Under the pieces are notes generated by a model that was not told the DNA's origin, ran no database searches, and saw nothing but the letters and a program-made list of their open reading frames with translations. From Megalonaias nervosa (lineage: Eukaryota > Mollusca > Bivalvia > Unionida > Unionidae): a stretch of 64,000 nt of DNA. Position 1 is the first letter of the stretch, and every line of letters starts with the position of its first letter. Positions 12,603 through 22,611 of the stretch are shown here, piece by piece. The translations under genes and the position numbers were made by a program. The stretch covers positions 1 to 64,000 of the forward strand of contig JAECUM010009754.1 in NCBI GenBank assembly GCA_016617855.1. Direction: 5' to 3'.

Positions 12603-15600
12603 AAATAGTAGTAGTAGTAGTAGTGTTAGTATTATTATTTGTATTATTATTATACGCCACAGATGTTAATGGAGGAGGAAAACCCGCGACAAAGACATAA
12701 CAATCTGGAAGGCCAAGAAGAAGAACCACATGATGATTTCACTGAGGCTACACTTTCCGAGAACAGATCGAAAAACCGATACGATGATATTGTCCCTGGT
12801 AATCGAATATCTTGTATAACGTATTTATTGTTCCGATCTTATATTTCCATCTTTTTGTTTTATATGAATTTTAAAGCATTGTACCCACCACGCCTTTCAT
12901 CCTTTTCACTGTAGTGCATCTTACTTACATTTATTTGAAAGGGTTTACTTTCCTAATATTTTGCAATTCTTCATTTTTAAATTTACTGAACATTGCTTTA
13001 AATTGTCACCATATAACCATTATTGTGCTGACGAAACAGTAGACGCTAATACATACGTACATACATAATTACATACACGCACGTGCGTGCGTGCGTGTAT
13101 GCATGAATGCTTGCTTGCATACATACATTCACACATACATACATACATACATACATACATACATACATACATACACACATACACGTGCTTGCGTGTATGC
13201 ATACATACATACATACATACATACATACATACATACGCACACACGTGCGTGCGTGCATGCATGGATGCATGCATGCTTACATACATACATACATACATAC
13301 ACACGTGCATACATACATACATACATACATACATACATACATACGCTGGTATGCTATGAAAAGAGGAAGCTATTCATTTTTCCTTTGCGGTTTTCCAGCT
13401 CAAGCATAAATAAAAGCCAATGAATATTCTGAATATTTTTAAATATATTCATTAATACCTAAATACGATTTAAGGTGTTATTGCATAAATTTGTATGACT
13501 GACCGTTACCAAAGAATTTAGAATATTACAAATGTGATAACCAATTGCATGTTGAGGAATATTAGCAGAGAATGATAAATGTGGGTTTAATGTATTTGCA
13601 AAACCTGTGCATCCCTAGATATGTCGGAATGGTGTACATGACGTAGCAGGTAGGAACACTAATGGTCCGAGCTGGCTACGTCAGAAACCCAAGCTCTGTT
13701 TGCTAGTCAGTATATGTTAACCTCCAACTTGTAGTAAATGATGCTTGAACAGCATCACTGCGGGGACCGCACAACTAATATATTACAAACAATACTATGA
13801 GATGAAAAGGATTTAGTACTTTGTAATATTTCTCGAATAAATTTGTCACGGCCTGCCTCCCTCGTTACAAATTGGTAACAAACACAAAAGAAGCACAAGG
13901 TACTCAAGCGGGTTATCGATGTCTCGTCATCTGGTTTCTTTATAATGTTCTCGTGTGCAGTCTTATTAGGTGTAACGTAATTCGATATAAATTAATCCTT
14001 GACGTAAATTTATTCTACGTGACCTTGATGTTAAGCGTGATTTATGAATTTTATTTCTCTACGAAAATGTCACATTCTGCAAATTTGTCATTTGATTAGT
14101 GAGTTAAGTTGACGTTCTATAGAAACGGAACCTTCTCGAGTCGTTGCGGCAATCATCTTGAAAACATGGATAAACGTGCCATACAGAGTTTAGTTAGACA
14201 CCTGCTGGTATGCAACTGTGATCCTGGCTCATTTTTGGAAATCTGGCTCATTTGATGGCGGTTGATTTATAGTAACAACATGATCTGCAATTATTCCTCC
14301 CCGCACATTCCGCTCCCCTCCACTCACCCGGCTCTGATAAATTAGAACGTTATATCGTAATCAACTGATCTAATTTTATAGTTTATTCAGTTCTGATATT
14401 ATCCAATAGCTAATAAACACTTAAGGATTATCCAAGTACTTTAGGTATCAATTTGGTTCCTAATTTCAGCAATAGTATTCCTTTTGTCCTCTGGAATTCA
14501 TTTTCGGTTCCTTTGTGTTAATGTTTGGTTGCAATTCGTTCATTGCGTTCGACGTTTGGCTGATTTGAATTAACTTCAGGAAACCGTTTGTTTGTTTGTT
14601 TCTCCCATTTCTTCTTGGCCTCGGTGTTTAGGAATGTTATACTCCATCCATGCCCTCTCGTGAGTCTGCCACTATACTCTCAATATCTTGGTGAATAAAA
14701 GGAAACTTGCGACAGTGTTGATTTTATGGCCTTTTGTGACACTAATTATGATTTGTCATTATGAAACATTTACTGTAATAACTGACATTATTTTCCTTTA
14801 GGGACTTTTTCATTTGCAATTTTCGTTCAATTCGGGTTCATTTAGTTATGCTTGTTGTTTTTATTATCGGAAATTAATCGCGTCCTACTTCTTCAGTATC
14901 ATTACGGAGTCCCACTGTATGATCTTTTCATCTTTGCTAAGTATTTGGACTAATAATAAGACCTCCATCTCTTTCAAATATACCGTGTTTTAAGGTGTTT
15001 CAAAACTATTTTCAAAAAGTGTTAGCTGTAAATATTTGGCGACATCAAAACAATTACGGTTTTTAGGCATGTCAGACACAGTCGAATATTAGTCCAACAG
15101 TACAGTCGTTCGTAAACAAATCGAAATACCATTAAAAGAGGAAATAATTTACACGCAGATAACCTAATTTTTCATTTTCCAAATACAGTTATTAGACTGC
15201 TTTAATTTAAACTTTCTAACGGTTTTATTTAGAAAAGTGTCTAGCTGTCCCGGTTAATGATATACGATTTAGAAAACAATGCTAATATGCTGGCAAAGTT
15301 ATAACACTATGTAACACAATTTTTGTTCCTGGGTTGTAAGTGTTATTTCGTAATTGCTTATGCCTAAAATGTATAGAAAATGGCTATTATTCCCCACAAA
15401 AGCAAAGTCCAATGCCGCGCTTTTGAAGTCTAGGCTCAAGCAGTGGAACTTGTTGGTCGCAGGTTTGAGGAAGCGTCACCAAGCTTTTTCCAGCTTCATC
15501 ACCCGTCAAGATGGGCTCTGCTTCTGCCACAATGTGACCAGTCTGTTCGAGGCAATCGGAATAGCCTGTAACCAGAATGAGTGGCGCCTCTTCACTGACT

Positions 15601-18600
15601 GTTCATCCAGGAGCCTCAAAGCCGTGCTGCTACATAATGGAAACAAGTACCCATCTCTTCCCCTGTCTCACTAGGTGCACCTCAAAGAGGATTATAACAG
15701 CATCAAGACCTTGCTGGACGCCTTGAAGTATGATGAGTACGGCTGGGAGGTCATCAGAGACTTCAAAATGGTGGTTTTCCTGATGGGTCTCCAAGCCGGT
15801 TTTACCAAGTCTCCCTGCTATCTTTGCCTTTGGGACAGCAGGGGCACCAAGGCGCACTACCCCAGGCGGGACTGGCCACAGCGGACCGAGTTCTCTATGG
15901 GGAGGAACAACGTCAAGTGGGAGCCTCTGGTGGACCCCCGGAAGGTGCTGATGCCACCACTGCACATCAAATTGGGCCTTATGAAAAAATTTGTCAGAGC
16001 TCTAGATAAGGAATCGGCAGCCTTCAAGTACCCTCAAGTCTTCTTCCCTAAACTGTCTGAGGCAAAGGTCAAAGCCGGTGTCTTCGTCGGACCACAGATA
16101 AAGAAGATCCTGGAGTGCAATGAATTCCTCAAGAAGCTCACTAGTAAGGAGAAGGCGGCTTGGAACAGCTTTGACGCAGTGGTTCGAGGCTTCCTGGGCA
16201 ATCACAAGGCCGAAAACTATCTTAGGTTTCATTTCTGTAAAAATAAAATGAACGTAATTTAGTGTGGATTGCCCAAGAACTTGAACTCCTCTTTACACAG
16301 TCACGCAGTGAAATCAATACCTTGGTTACTGGATATCAAGAAGTGTAAATACCCTAATTATTGTTTTACAAATTCTTATTATTAAAGTCCTTAGGTTGTT
16401 GCATGTATTTTTGTATTTGTTTGTTTTGCAGAATTATTATAATTGCAATTATGTCATTGAGAAAAGTGATAACGTTATTTATGACAGAATTCTCCGTGAA
16501 GGGAGTTTGATGGATTAATTATCCTTTATATCCCACAATGCAATACTTAATTAGGTCACATAAATTGTTACGACCATGTAGTTTAATTATTTGTGTGTTA
16601 GAATTTGACTTCTGTTTATTTCATTTAATATTATTATAATTTTGTTGTGATGATTGTTATATGGGATCTGGTATTTTGATAGAAACATCGTGTTTATTTA
16701 GAACGTAAATATGACTCGCAAGGGCACGATCTTGCATGCCATGGTTTGTCGATTTAAGTAAACAGGCTCCGTAAATGATTGGTTGTGACCAAGGTCATTT
16801 TTAATTATGCTTGTTGACATTCTGTACTGCGATGTGACATTATGAAATAACCACACGCACTTCGTGCGCGTGCTGCGTCTTAGTTCGCTTTAAATACTCA
16901 GGTATCTGTGAGAGAGTCAGTCAGAGTCATATTTTAACACCTTGAAGAGTCGTTCTAATACCTTGAGAAGAAGGTATTCTTTTCTAGTGCTAGAAAGAGT
17001 GGTTCATTTGCACGTCTGTAGAGCGAGATGTATATATTGTTATAGATGATAGCCATACTTCATCTACTTTTTAAACAATAATTATTTTCCCTGGAGAACT
17101 ATATACAACTGGCTTTGGACAAAGACATTTAGTGAAATTGATTCTAAACTGGAACGGAACAGTACAAATTGTGATTCAAAGTGAAAATTCTGGACATTTG
17201 TGTAAAACCTTCGTCTGACGTCATCATCCGCCATCTTGTAACGGAATTGAGATTCAGACTACTTCAGTTAGAACTGTTTATTGATATGACTTATATGTTG
17301 TCACAATTCTAGGACAAATGTTTGGATTTTCTTCGCAAATCGTAAGTCCTATTTCATATTTTCACCTTTTCACCGTGTTTTCTAGGGAAATAAATTATTT
17401 TTGTTAAAACTTACAAAGCTTGTTGTCGTCGCTCTTTTCTTTATGTTACTTTAAACAAGCCGATACGTAGCAAAATATTGTGTGTATTTCTGCATTACCT
17501 TTTTTGTACGAAGTATGGATTTCTAACATTGCATTGATATATGGCTCTCGTACATTGTGCTTCTATTGTTCAAAACTTCCAAATAATGAGCAAGTTAAAC
17601 TACATAACATCTGTGATTATGATTTCATTTCAGCTTCAAGATATCGGCCTATACTCTTCAAGTATCAAGAAAGCGACAACGACTACATAAATGCCGTCAT
17701 ATTGCCGGTAATAGATCTTAGATTTGTTGATACACGTTTTTGTTTGTTTTTCCTTTTACTTGTCACCTAACACAAGAATCCCATGACAATATCCATTTAG
17801 GACGACAACTTCAACATCTACTCTTGATTTTCCAGAAACGTAAAATAACGGTGCAGAATATAAGACACAATGACATTTTGACAATTTCACAGAACAGCTG
17901 AGTTCGTAATACACTTATCGTATCCCCGAGCTGAATCCAAATGCTTTATCTTGTGGTGTAATTTAAATAAGGTCATTTGTGCCGAATATCTCATCTTGAT
18001 GATACACATTCTATCGTTTCTGCCACATTTTAAGATTTCTTTTTTTAACTAAAACAATAAGATTTCTTGTTTTCTAAAAGAGTGTAAAAGTAGATAATAG
18101 AAATGTTTTGATTCTTGCATGAATTCAAGGGTCTGATATGCCTATAGACACCGAGCTCTAATTTCTTTGCTGCATAGCCCTTTTTTAGTTTTATGTTAAA
18201 AGATATCGTGGAAAGTTAACACAATATATACATGTATGACGTATTATTAATAGCTTCTTGCTTTGCATTTTCCATCAGTCCCACAAAAGCAAGAACGCCT
18301 TCTTGCTCACGCAGACGCCATTACCAAATACCGTGGTGGACTTCTTGAGACTCGTTCTTGACAACGAAGTGCATACCATAGTTATGTTTGATGACGAAAT
18401 AACAACAGAAGAACGAGTAAGCTTTGTATGAAGATAAAACAACTGCGATCATTGTTGGGAATTTTGGCGGTTTATTGGTTTTACGAATGTTTAATTAAGT
18501 CCTGTATATTAGAGCTTCTGTCCAAATCGAATGTTTGTTGAAAGAGCAATCTTTAATTTAGTCGGTGGACTTGCGGAAATGTGATTTGTATAAATTATAT

Positions 18601-21600
18601 CAATTGTTCTATTTCGCCTGTATCACCTTTTTATTTATGCCAAATTTTTATTATCAAGTTTTCCATCTAAGAAGCAAACAAGTTCGAATACATATTTCAA
18701 ACTAACTGAATAATTTTATATTTATGAACTTCTACGCATGTACATTTCGTCTCGCTGCCGCATTTTCTGTACAATGACCGAAGTAAAACAGTCTGCTGAA
18801 TCTATGTTATTTTATGAAGTTTGGGTATTTCAGGTGGGGATGTATTGGCCACTGACTGGTGATCACGCTAGCTATGGACAAGTTCAAGTCGATGTCAAAT
18901 CGACAGGTCATATGGACACACATAAATACCGACTGCTTAATCTAACTCGTGTACAAACGGTAGGTTTTGCAGATCTGTACCTATTTATATTCATATATTC
19001 GTAAAAAATTAATAAATTAAATTATCACAAAAACATATAATGTTAATTTTTTAAAGTAGATACATGTGTGTATGTCTGTCTGTCTATCTGTGGGAATGTA
19101 TGTGTGAATAAACCAATATGTGTTTTATATAATTGCTAAATGTAACATATATTTATCTGCACAACAATGCCGGGATAAACATCATATAACGGGTTTTGAT
19201 TTCGTCTCTACTATGAAAAATAATAGTGTTCGTATCAGGTCATGGACACATTTTAGATACGTGCATATTAAGAAAGGGTCTCACATAACTATGTTCACTG
19301 ATAAATGAGTATTGTGTGTCTTCTAAATGTATCATTCTCATCGGGTTAGAGGGCATTATTATTATTATTATTATCATTATTATTGTCTTACAAAGGGAAT
19401 TGATGTGGGTCCTAGGAGACCAAATCTCGTCTGTCTTAAATTCAGTTTTTTATTTATTTAATATTTTATGTATGTTTGTATCACTTATTTTTTCTAATAG
19501 TTTCCGGTTCCAGTAAGAGCCAGTTATTAACAAATGAATTCAAAGGCAAATAAAGTTCTGCCACGAATCCCAGGTAGTGCCAAACATGGAGTAAAATATG
19601 AACAGGATTACTAGCAAGTAAAAGACGTATTTTAAAGTGAGCAAAATTATTTTGCAGGGTGAAGTGTTGACGGTGATGCAGTTTATTTGTACGTTCTGGA
19701 AACGAAAAGATGGCGCACCTCCAAACTGTACACAATTTTTGGCCTTTATGGAGGCAATAGAAAACTGGCAGAGGAAGAATAAGCGTGGTCCAACCGCAGT
19801 GCATTGTCTGTAAGTATTACATTAAATATTTTTATTTTAATATATTCGTATTTACTAGATGTTAACTTTATCTATTCAAAGTTATATATAACATTGTAGC
19901 GTAACAATAAGATCATACACCAACTTAGTGCAGAATGAGCAGCCTTTGCAATTAGTACCTAAACAGAATTTCAAAAATGTTTTAATTGCAGATGAAATTT
20001 CGGAAACGCGGTAAATACTGCAGTCTGCGATTCATTGCAGGCGGTTTATAATGTAATAATCAAGTCGTTGAATGATCTTCATATTTATTAAACACTCATT
20101 TGAGATTTTGTATTATTTTGACATCAACAGCTGCATAATCCAAATGAAAGAGTTTATTTCTTTCATCTTTCCGTAAATAATAATCTTATTGAGAGAACTA
20201 AACATATTCAAAACACATAAATCAATAATCATCTAAGCGACTTTTCAAACAGTGCATCCAATACACTTGTCCGCTACTGGTTACTGTTGGATTATCTTTC
20301 TCGTATTATGCCTCCAGTATAAGGCGACTTCTCTTATATCACGGCACACAATTATAATTTGCAGTAACAGCGTTATAGCAAGTGCCACTGTATTTTGTTC
20401 ATATATTGATCATTCACTGCTGGCCGAAAACATAAAATTCTATTTCGCCTGCTTTGGCATTAGTATTTGATGTCCACTGCGCGGACACACTTCAAATAAC
20501 TGTGATATGTTAACATACAATTGTTTACGATCACTTGTGGTATACAAAGACATTTTCAAAGTCGCAGTGTCTTTCATAACTGTCCAAACTATTGATAAGA
20601 GTGGTTGCATGTTCTGGAACAGGAGAGAGGCATTATTACCCGAGTATTAATTATATTTAGCAGAGGGTTTTTAAAATCAGATATTTAAAAAAAATTATAA
20701 CACTTGTTCTTGCACTGTGTTTCTGTTCAGCAATGGAGCAGAAAGAAGTGGATTGTATTGTGTCGTGTCAACGATACTGGAACGTCTGAAAATCGACCGA
20801 GAAGTTGCCATCTCCTCTGTGATCAGACAGATGCGTATACGAAGACCTCAGATTGTACCAAACTATGTAAGGCATTACATATGCTGCACGTTGAATGAAT
20901 TGAAAAATAAAGTTTTTTAAAAGGTTTTTGATTTATTCAGACCTAAGTCTGAGTCTTGAAATATATTTTCTGTGTTGCTGGCACTTTAGACATTTGCATG
21001 TAATAAAATAGTGATTTTTGCACACACCATGCTCAACAACTTCACCACATTTTCTGAGGTATGATTAAATTTATAGCTAAATAAATGCATCCATATTGGC
21101 CATTGTTTACAACACGTCAAAAGTGAATCCCTCAAGTATCTATTATTGGCCCATGGCATTTCTCCCTTTCATTATTGAAAGATACCGAAACTTATCCTTT
21201 TGCTGATGACACGTCCTTACATACCATCAGTGATCCGATCCGTTCCTTTGAACAAACTTTAGAACAGAATGCCCAGAATCATATACTGTCACACAAAACT
21301 GACAGACTGCAATTAAACAAAAAAAATCAAACTGTATGGCGATAGTGTCAGTGTAATTAAACACAGAAAAATCAAACTGTATGGCGATAGTGTCAGTGCA
21401 ATTAAACACAAAAAATCAAACTGTATGGCGATAGTGTCAGTGCAATTAAACACAGATGATGCAGAGCAAAACATAAAGAAATTAAAGGATATCAATATCT
21501 TTATCCAGGGAACTAAATTAAATCACACTGAAAAGCAAAAACTTTTTGGAGTGATTATTGACAGGCATATATATATATATATTGGTTTGCTTGATTATGC

Positions 21601-22240
21601 TTACACCGTCGCATGGTGGAATCGCAATGCCACTAACCCTAATCAGCTAAATAATCTCCCAAAATGAGCCCTTTTAATTATTACAGGGAAAGACTATCCA
21701 TCCTCACATTTCTTCTTTACTTTACAATGGTTACCTTTTGAATATAGAGTGAACTAATCTTTAACTGTTTTTCTTACCATTTGTTAATGATGTTCTACCT
21801 CCAATTTCGAATATCCATTCACATAAATCTACGGTCTATTTCTAACTCCAGTCTTCATTGCCTTAATTCAAAACGACTCTGCAATCTTTTAGTATTCCTC
21901 AGCAGTGTCGTGGAATATCATTCCCAATGATACTAAACAATTACTAACTCTATTCTTTCAACGCATTTCACAAATTTCTTCATTCTGATTATGCCATGGC
22001 TCAATTAGATTGAGATGCCTAATTTGGATAACCCCGCTACTTTCCAGTCTCCCAAACTAACACGTATATCGTATGCTTATTTTACTCTTTACTGATCGCA
22101 GGTGAGTGTGGCAGACACTAGTAAGTAGGAGTTTCATTTATGCATATACGTTGCATTTATTGTTTTAATATTATACTATATAAGGACTATATGTACAAGT
22201 GGTTGATTCTGAACCAAATGTATTATCTTCAGAGAATAAA

Positions 22241-22287
<47 letters not shown>

Positions 22288-22319
22288 CATTATTATTATA
22301 ATTATTATTATTATTATTC

Positions 22320-22350
<31 letters not shown>

Positions 22351-22444
22351 ATGTACAAGACAAAATGAGTAATATAATCGTTTCTACTGATAAGAAAAGC
22401 TTATTTGAGCCTGCATTACTTACACATTAAGTAAAGCATCAGAG

Positions 22445-22491
<47 letters not shown>

Positions 22492-22611
22492 GAATTAAAC
22501 AATGTTATATTCTTATGTGTATACTTTCAGGAACAATTCAAGTTCTGTCACGATGTAGTTGCTGAGTTCCTGAATCACTTCGAAACCTACTCCAATTTTT
22601 CGGACATCTGA
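2245..22611 (+). CDS. Receptor-type protein tyrosine phosphatase, cytoplasmic part (16 exons)
   Basis: Exons: 2245-2495, 2986-3073, 3394-3470, 4211-4247, 5546-5643, 6265-6384, 7118-7257, 7998-8133, 8446-8595, 12663-12798, 17634-17707, 18279-18416, 18834-18959, 19658-19809, 20731-20866, 22531-22611. Every junction is GT/AG and all phases agree, leaving one open frame of about 645 codons that begins inside a codon, so the ectodomain and membrane segment lie upstream. Domain D1 has the KNRY pTyr loop, WPD loop (WPDRGVP), P-loop HCSAGVGRTG and Q-loop, and should be an active Cys phosphatase. D2 keeps CX5R (HCLNGAERSG) but has no WPD motif (FWKRKDGAPP), so it is probably a pseudophosphatase. The product would dephosphorylate phosphotyrosine on cytoplasmic or membrane proteins. 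Subtype cannot be set without the ectodomain. The open frame over 16 exons argues for a live gene. Confidence 0.95.
2986..3073 (+). CDS. Phosphatase exon b: start of D1, KNRY loop
   Basis: Acceptor CTGACTTTAG, donor T|GTAAGT, phase 0 to 1. Encodes KLPKTPQSS then LPENAKKNRYKGIYA, the phosphotyrosine-recognition loop of D1. Confidence 0.92.
3394..3470 (+). CDS. Phosphatase exon c: D1 YINA motif
   Basis: Acceptor TTACAG, donor AGG|GTAAGT, phase 1 to 0. Encodes DSTRVELP and SDYINACFIR, the conserved strand after the pTyr loop. Confidence 0.92.
3679..3708. repeat. (CA)n microsatellite
   Basis: About fifteen CA units inside a phosphatase intron. Confidence 0.95.
4211..4247 (+). CDS. Phosphatase exon d: D1 AYIASQG microexon
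   Basis: A 37-nt exon between TTTCAG and GTAAAC, phase 0 to 1. It encodes GFEKNRAYIASQ, matching the Y-I-A-S/T-Q-G motif. Confidence 0.92.
5546..5643 (+). CDS. Phosphatase exon e: D1 DFWRMIW motif
   Basis: Acceptor TTTTCCAG, donor AAG|GTGAGA, phase 1 to 0. Encodes PTETIVNDFWRMIWHCG and VDKIVMLTELVEEGK. Confidence 0.94.
6265..6384 (+). CDS. Phosphatase exon f: D1 CxQYWP segment
   Basis: Acceptor TTATTTCAG, donor CAG|GTGAAA, phase 0 to 0. Encodes TKCTQYWPLEG and then VFADYTIRKLKIQQ. Confidence 0.94.
6749..6826. repeat. (TA)n microsatellite
   Basis: About 39 AT dinucleotides in the intron between exons f and g. Confidence 0.97.
7118..7257 (+). CDS. Phosphatase exon g: D1 WPD loop and VVHC
   Basis: Encodes IVTQFHFTAWPDRGVP, with the general-acid Asp of the WPD loop, and ends in VVVHC plus two bases. 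The only acceptor that keeps phase is GCTAAAAG|CTC, with no pyrimidine tract; nearby AGs at 7122 and 7127 give wrong phases. So the exact start is slightly uncertain. Donor AG|GTACAC, phase 2. Confidence 0.88.
7998..8133 (+). CDS. Phosphatase exon h: D1 catalytic P-loop
   Basis: Acceptor TTTTTAG, donor AAG|GTATTT. With the two bases carried from exon g it completes HCSAGVGRTG, the active-site loop with nucleophilic Cys and Arg, then FIALDYLYEEG and ELRQQRVNMVQTK. Confidence 0.94.
8446..8595 (+). CDS. Phosphatase exon i: D1 Q-loop and end of domain
   Basis: Acceptor AACAG, donor GAA|GTAAGT, phase 0 to 0. EQYVYLHEAVVEALMP is the conserved C-terminal helix after the Q-loop; the rest starts the D1-D2 linker. 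Confidence 0.92.
8700..9560 (-). mobile_element. Possible LINE ORF2 C-terminal remnant
   Basis: Read on the - strand, a stop-riddled frame resembles the part of non-LTR retrotransposon ORF2 downstream of the reverse transcriptase: SKYIDLIVNIEW followed by NIVVGLLGVIPHILTNRIK, fitting the Y-x-DL...W...vV-x-GaLG-x-iP pattern. It is a dead fragment in a phosphatase intron. Family unknown; could be misread. Confidence 0.42.
9561..12530. other. Phosphatase intron, no gene recognised
   Basis: Non-coding sequence with (AAT)n at 11269-11314 and short GTGACCTTGACCTTGA-like motifs near 11950-11990. The longest frame, at about 9911-10168 (+), has no recognisable features. Confidence 0.5.
11269..11314. 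repeat. (AAT)n microsatellite
   Basis: About fifteen AAT units in the intron between exons i and j. Confidence 0.95.
12534..12652. repeat. (TTA)n/(TAG)n compound microsatellite abutting a splice acceptor
   Basis: A TTA run, a long TAG run interrupted once, then TTA again, ending about 10 bp before the acceptor of phosphatase exon j. It leaves almost no ordinary polypyrimidine tract. Confidence 0.95.
12663..12798 (+). CDS. Phosphatase exon j: D1-D2 linker and D2 SKNRY loop
   Basis: Acceptor ACGCCACAG directly follows a long (TAG)n/(TTA)n microsatellite. Donor G|GTAATC, phase 0 to 1. Encodes EEENPRQRHNNLEG, then DDFTEATLSENRSKNRYDD, the D2 counterpart of the pTyr loop. Confidence 0.9.
13050..13344. 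repeat. (CATA)n-type compound microsatellite
   Basis: Long CATA/CATG/CACG array. It is open in several frames on both strands and encodes only Tyr-Ile-His-Thr or Met-Tyr-Val-Cys repeats; none is a gene. Confidence 0.97.
13345..15353. other. Phosphatase intron, no gene recognised
   Basis: AT-rich intronic sequence between the CATA array and the repeat-family ORF. Nothing recognisable beyond short runs such as (TTTG)n near 14590. Confidence 0.5.
15354..16262 (+). pseudogene. Broken copy of a repeated animal protein family, in a phosphatase intron
   Basis: One intronless frame is split by a TAG at 15672-15674 into 106- and 195-residue parts that belong together. Motifs in order: SRLKQWNLLVAG, NEWRLFTDCSSRSLKAVLLH, C-x2-C-x-WDSR (YLCLWDSR), NNVKWEPLVDP, LMPPLHIKLGLMKKFV, FKYP, SEAKVKAGVFVGPQI, EKAAWNSF. 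I recognise this motif series as a family present in many near-identical copies in animal genomes and usually left uncharacterised. A transposon origin is likely but inferred. The C-terminal part normally following GFLGNHKAENY is missing, so the copy is truncated as well as stopped. It is clearly more GC-rich than the DNA around it, a sign of recent insertion. Confidence 0.75.
16566..17472 (+). mobile_element. Solo LTR of the Gmr1-like family, plus orientation
   Basis: A 907-bp segment bounded by TGTTACG at the left and ACGTAGCA (mutated ACGTAACA) at the right. It is the reverse complement of, and colinear with, the LTRs at 27846-28754 and 33475-34381: shared blocks include TTTAATTA..GTGTGTTAG near the left end and TTTTCTAGGGAAATAAATTA plus ACAAAGCTTGTTG near the right end. 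The flanking 4 bp are AAAT on both sides. No internal region is present, so it arose by LTR-LTR recombination. Confidence 0.85.
17634..17707 (+). CDS. Phosphatase exon k: D2 YINA motif
   Basis: Acceptor ATTTCAG, donor CCG|GTAATA, phase 1 to 0. Encodes SRYRPILFKYQ and SDNDYINAVILP. Confidence 0.92.
18279..18416 (+). CDS. Phosphatase exon l: D2 core
   Basis: Acceptor TCCATCAG, donor CGA|GTAAGC, phase 0. Encodes SHKSKNAFLLTQTPLPNTV and DNEVHTIVMFDDE, matching the Q-x-P and V-x-x-I-V-M segments. Confidence 0.92.
18834..18959 (+). CDS. Phosphatase exon m: D2 YWP segment
   Basis: Acceptor TATTTCAG, donor ACG|GTAGGT, phase 0. Encodes VGMYWPLTGDHASYGQ and HKYRLLNLTRVQT. Confidence 0.92.
19658..19809 (+). 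CDS. Phosphatase exon n: D2 degenerate WPD region
   Basis: Acceptor TTTTGCAG, donor CT|GTAAGT, phase 0 to 2. Encodes VMQFICTFWKRKDGAPP, where an active domain would have WPD; the acid Asp position is not conserved. It ends in GPTAVHC plus two bases of the next codon. Confidence 0.92.
20731..20866 (+). CDS. Phosphatase exon o: D2 CX5R loop
   Basis: Acceptor TTCTGTTCAG, donor TAT|GTAAGG. With the previous exon it gives HCLNGAERSG, keeping Cys and Arg of CX5R, then SSVIRQMRIRRPQIVPNY. Confidence 0.93.
21126..22080 (+). mobile_element. Dead LINE (non-LTR retrotransposon) fragment
   Basis: Decayed reverse-transcriptase and post-RT sequence in several frames of the last phosphatase intron. The catalytic box survives as FADDTSLHTISD near 21200. 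Then come a segment with KLKDINIFIQGTKLNHTEKQ and FGVIIDRH (the LGV-x-D block) near 21480-21570, LDYAYTVAW, and ITGKDYPS. An internal 45-bp unit is triplicated at about 21320-21455. A CR1/L2/jockey-like clade is likely. Confidence 0.75.
21320..21455. repeat. 45-bp tandem triplication inside the dead LINE
   Basis: CAAACTGTATGGCGATAGTG plus TCAGTG(T/C)AATTAAACACA and an A-rich spacer are repeated three times, within LINE sequence corresponding to the region just after the RT active site. Confidence 0.85.
22240..22349. repeat. (ATT)n microsatellite
   Basis: Long ATT array with few interruptions, in the last phosphatase intron. Confidence 0.97.
22447..22490. repeat. (AAT)n microsatellite
   Basis: AAT array just upstream of the acceptor of the last phosphatase exon. 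Confidence 0.95.
22531..22611 (+). CDS. Phosphatase exon p: C-terminus and stop
   Basis: Acceptor ATACTTTCAG. Encodes EQFKFCHDVVAEFLNHFE, the last helix of D2, and ends with TGA at 22609-22611. An (AAT)n run lies about 40 bp before the acceptor. No clear AATAAA is seen in the first few hundred bases after the stop. Confidence 0.93.
   Translation, partial: EQFKFCHDVVAEFLNHFETYSNFSDI

Larger units (their letters stand above)
17708..20730. other. Phosphatase introns between exons k and o
   Basis: Short introns of 0.4 to 0.9 kb around exons l, m and n. A (TTA)n run lies at 19353-19385. No other feature recognised. Confidence 0.55.

Noticed and set aside
12422..12729. Open frames over the TAG/TTA array encoding poly-Val/Leu or poly-Thr/Asn
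   Set aside because: Microsatellite translation artefacts; only the downstream part from 12663 is coding, in the phosphatase frame.
13050..13344. CRISPR-like array of direct repeats
   Set aside because: No unique spacers; simple microsatellite in eukaryotic DNA. The same holds for the 21-, 30-, 45- and 49-bp tandem repeats.
13020..13423. Several overlapping frames of Tyr-Ile-His-Thr and Met-Tyr-Val-Cys repeats
   Set aside because: All are readings of a CATA microsatellite, open in many frames on both strands.
16566..17472. Exon or promoter of the phosphatase gene
   Set aside because: The segment matches the LTR family over its whole length, and phosphatase exon phases join without it.
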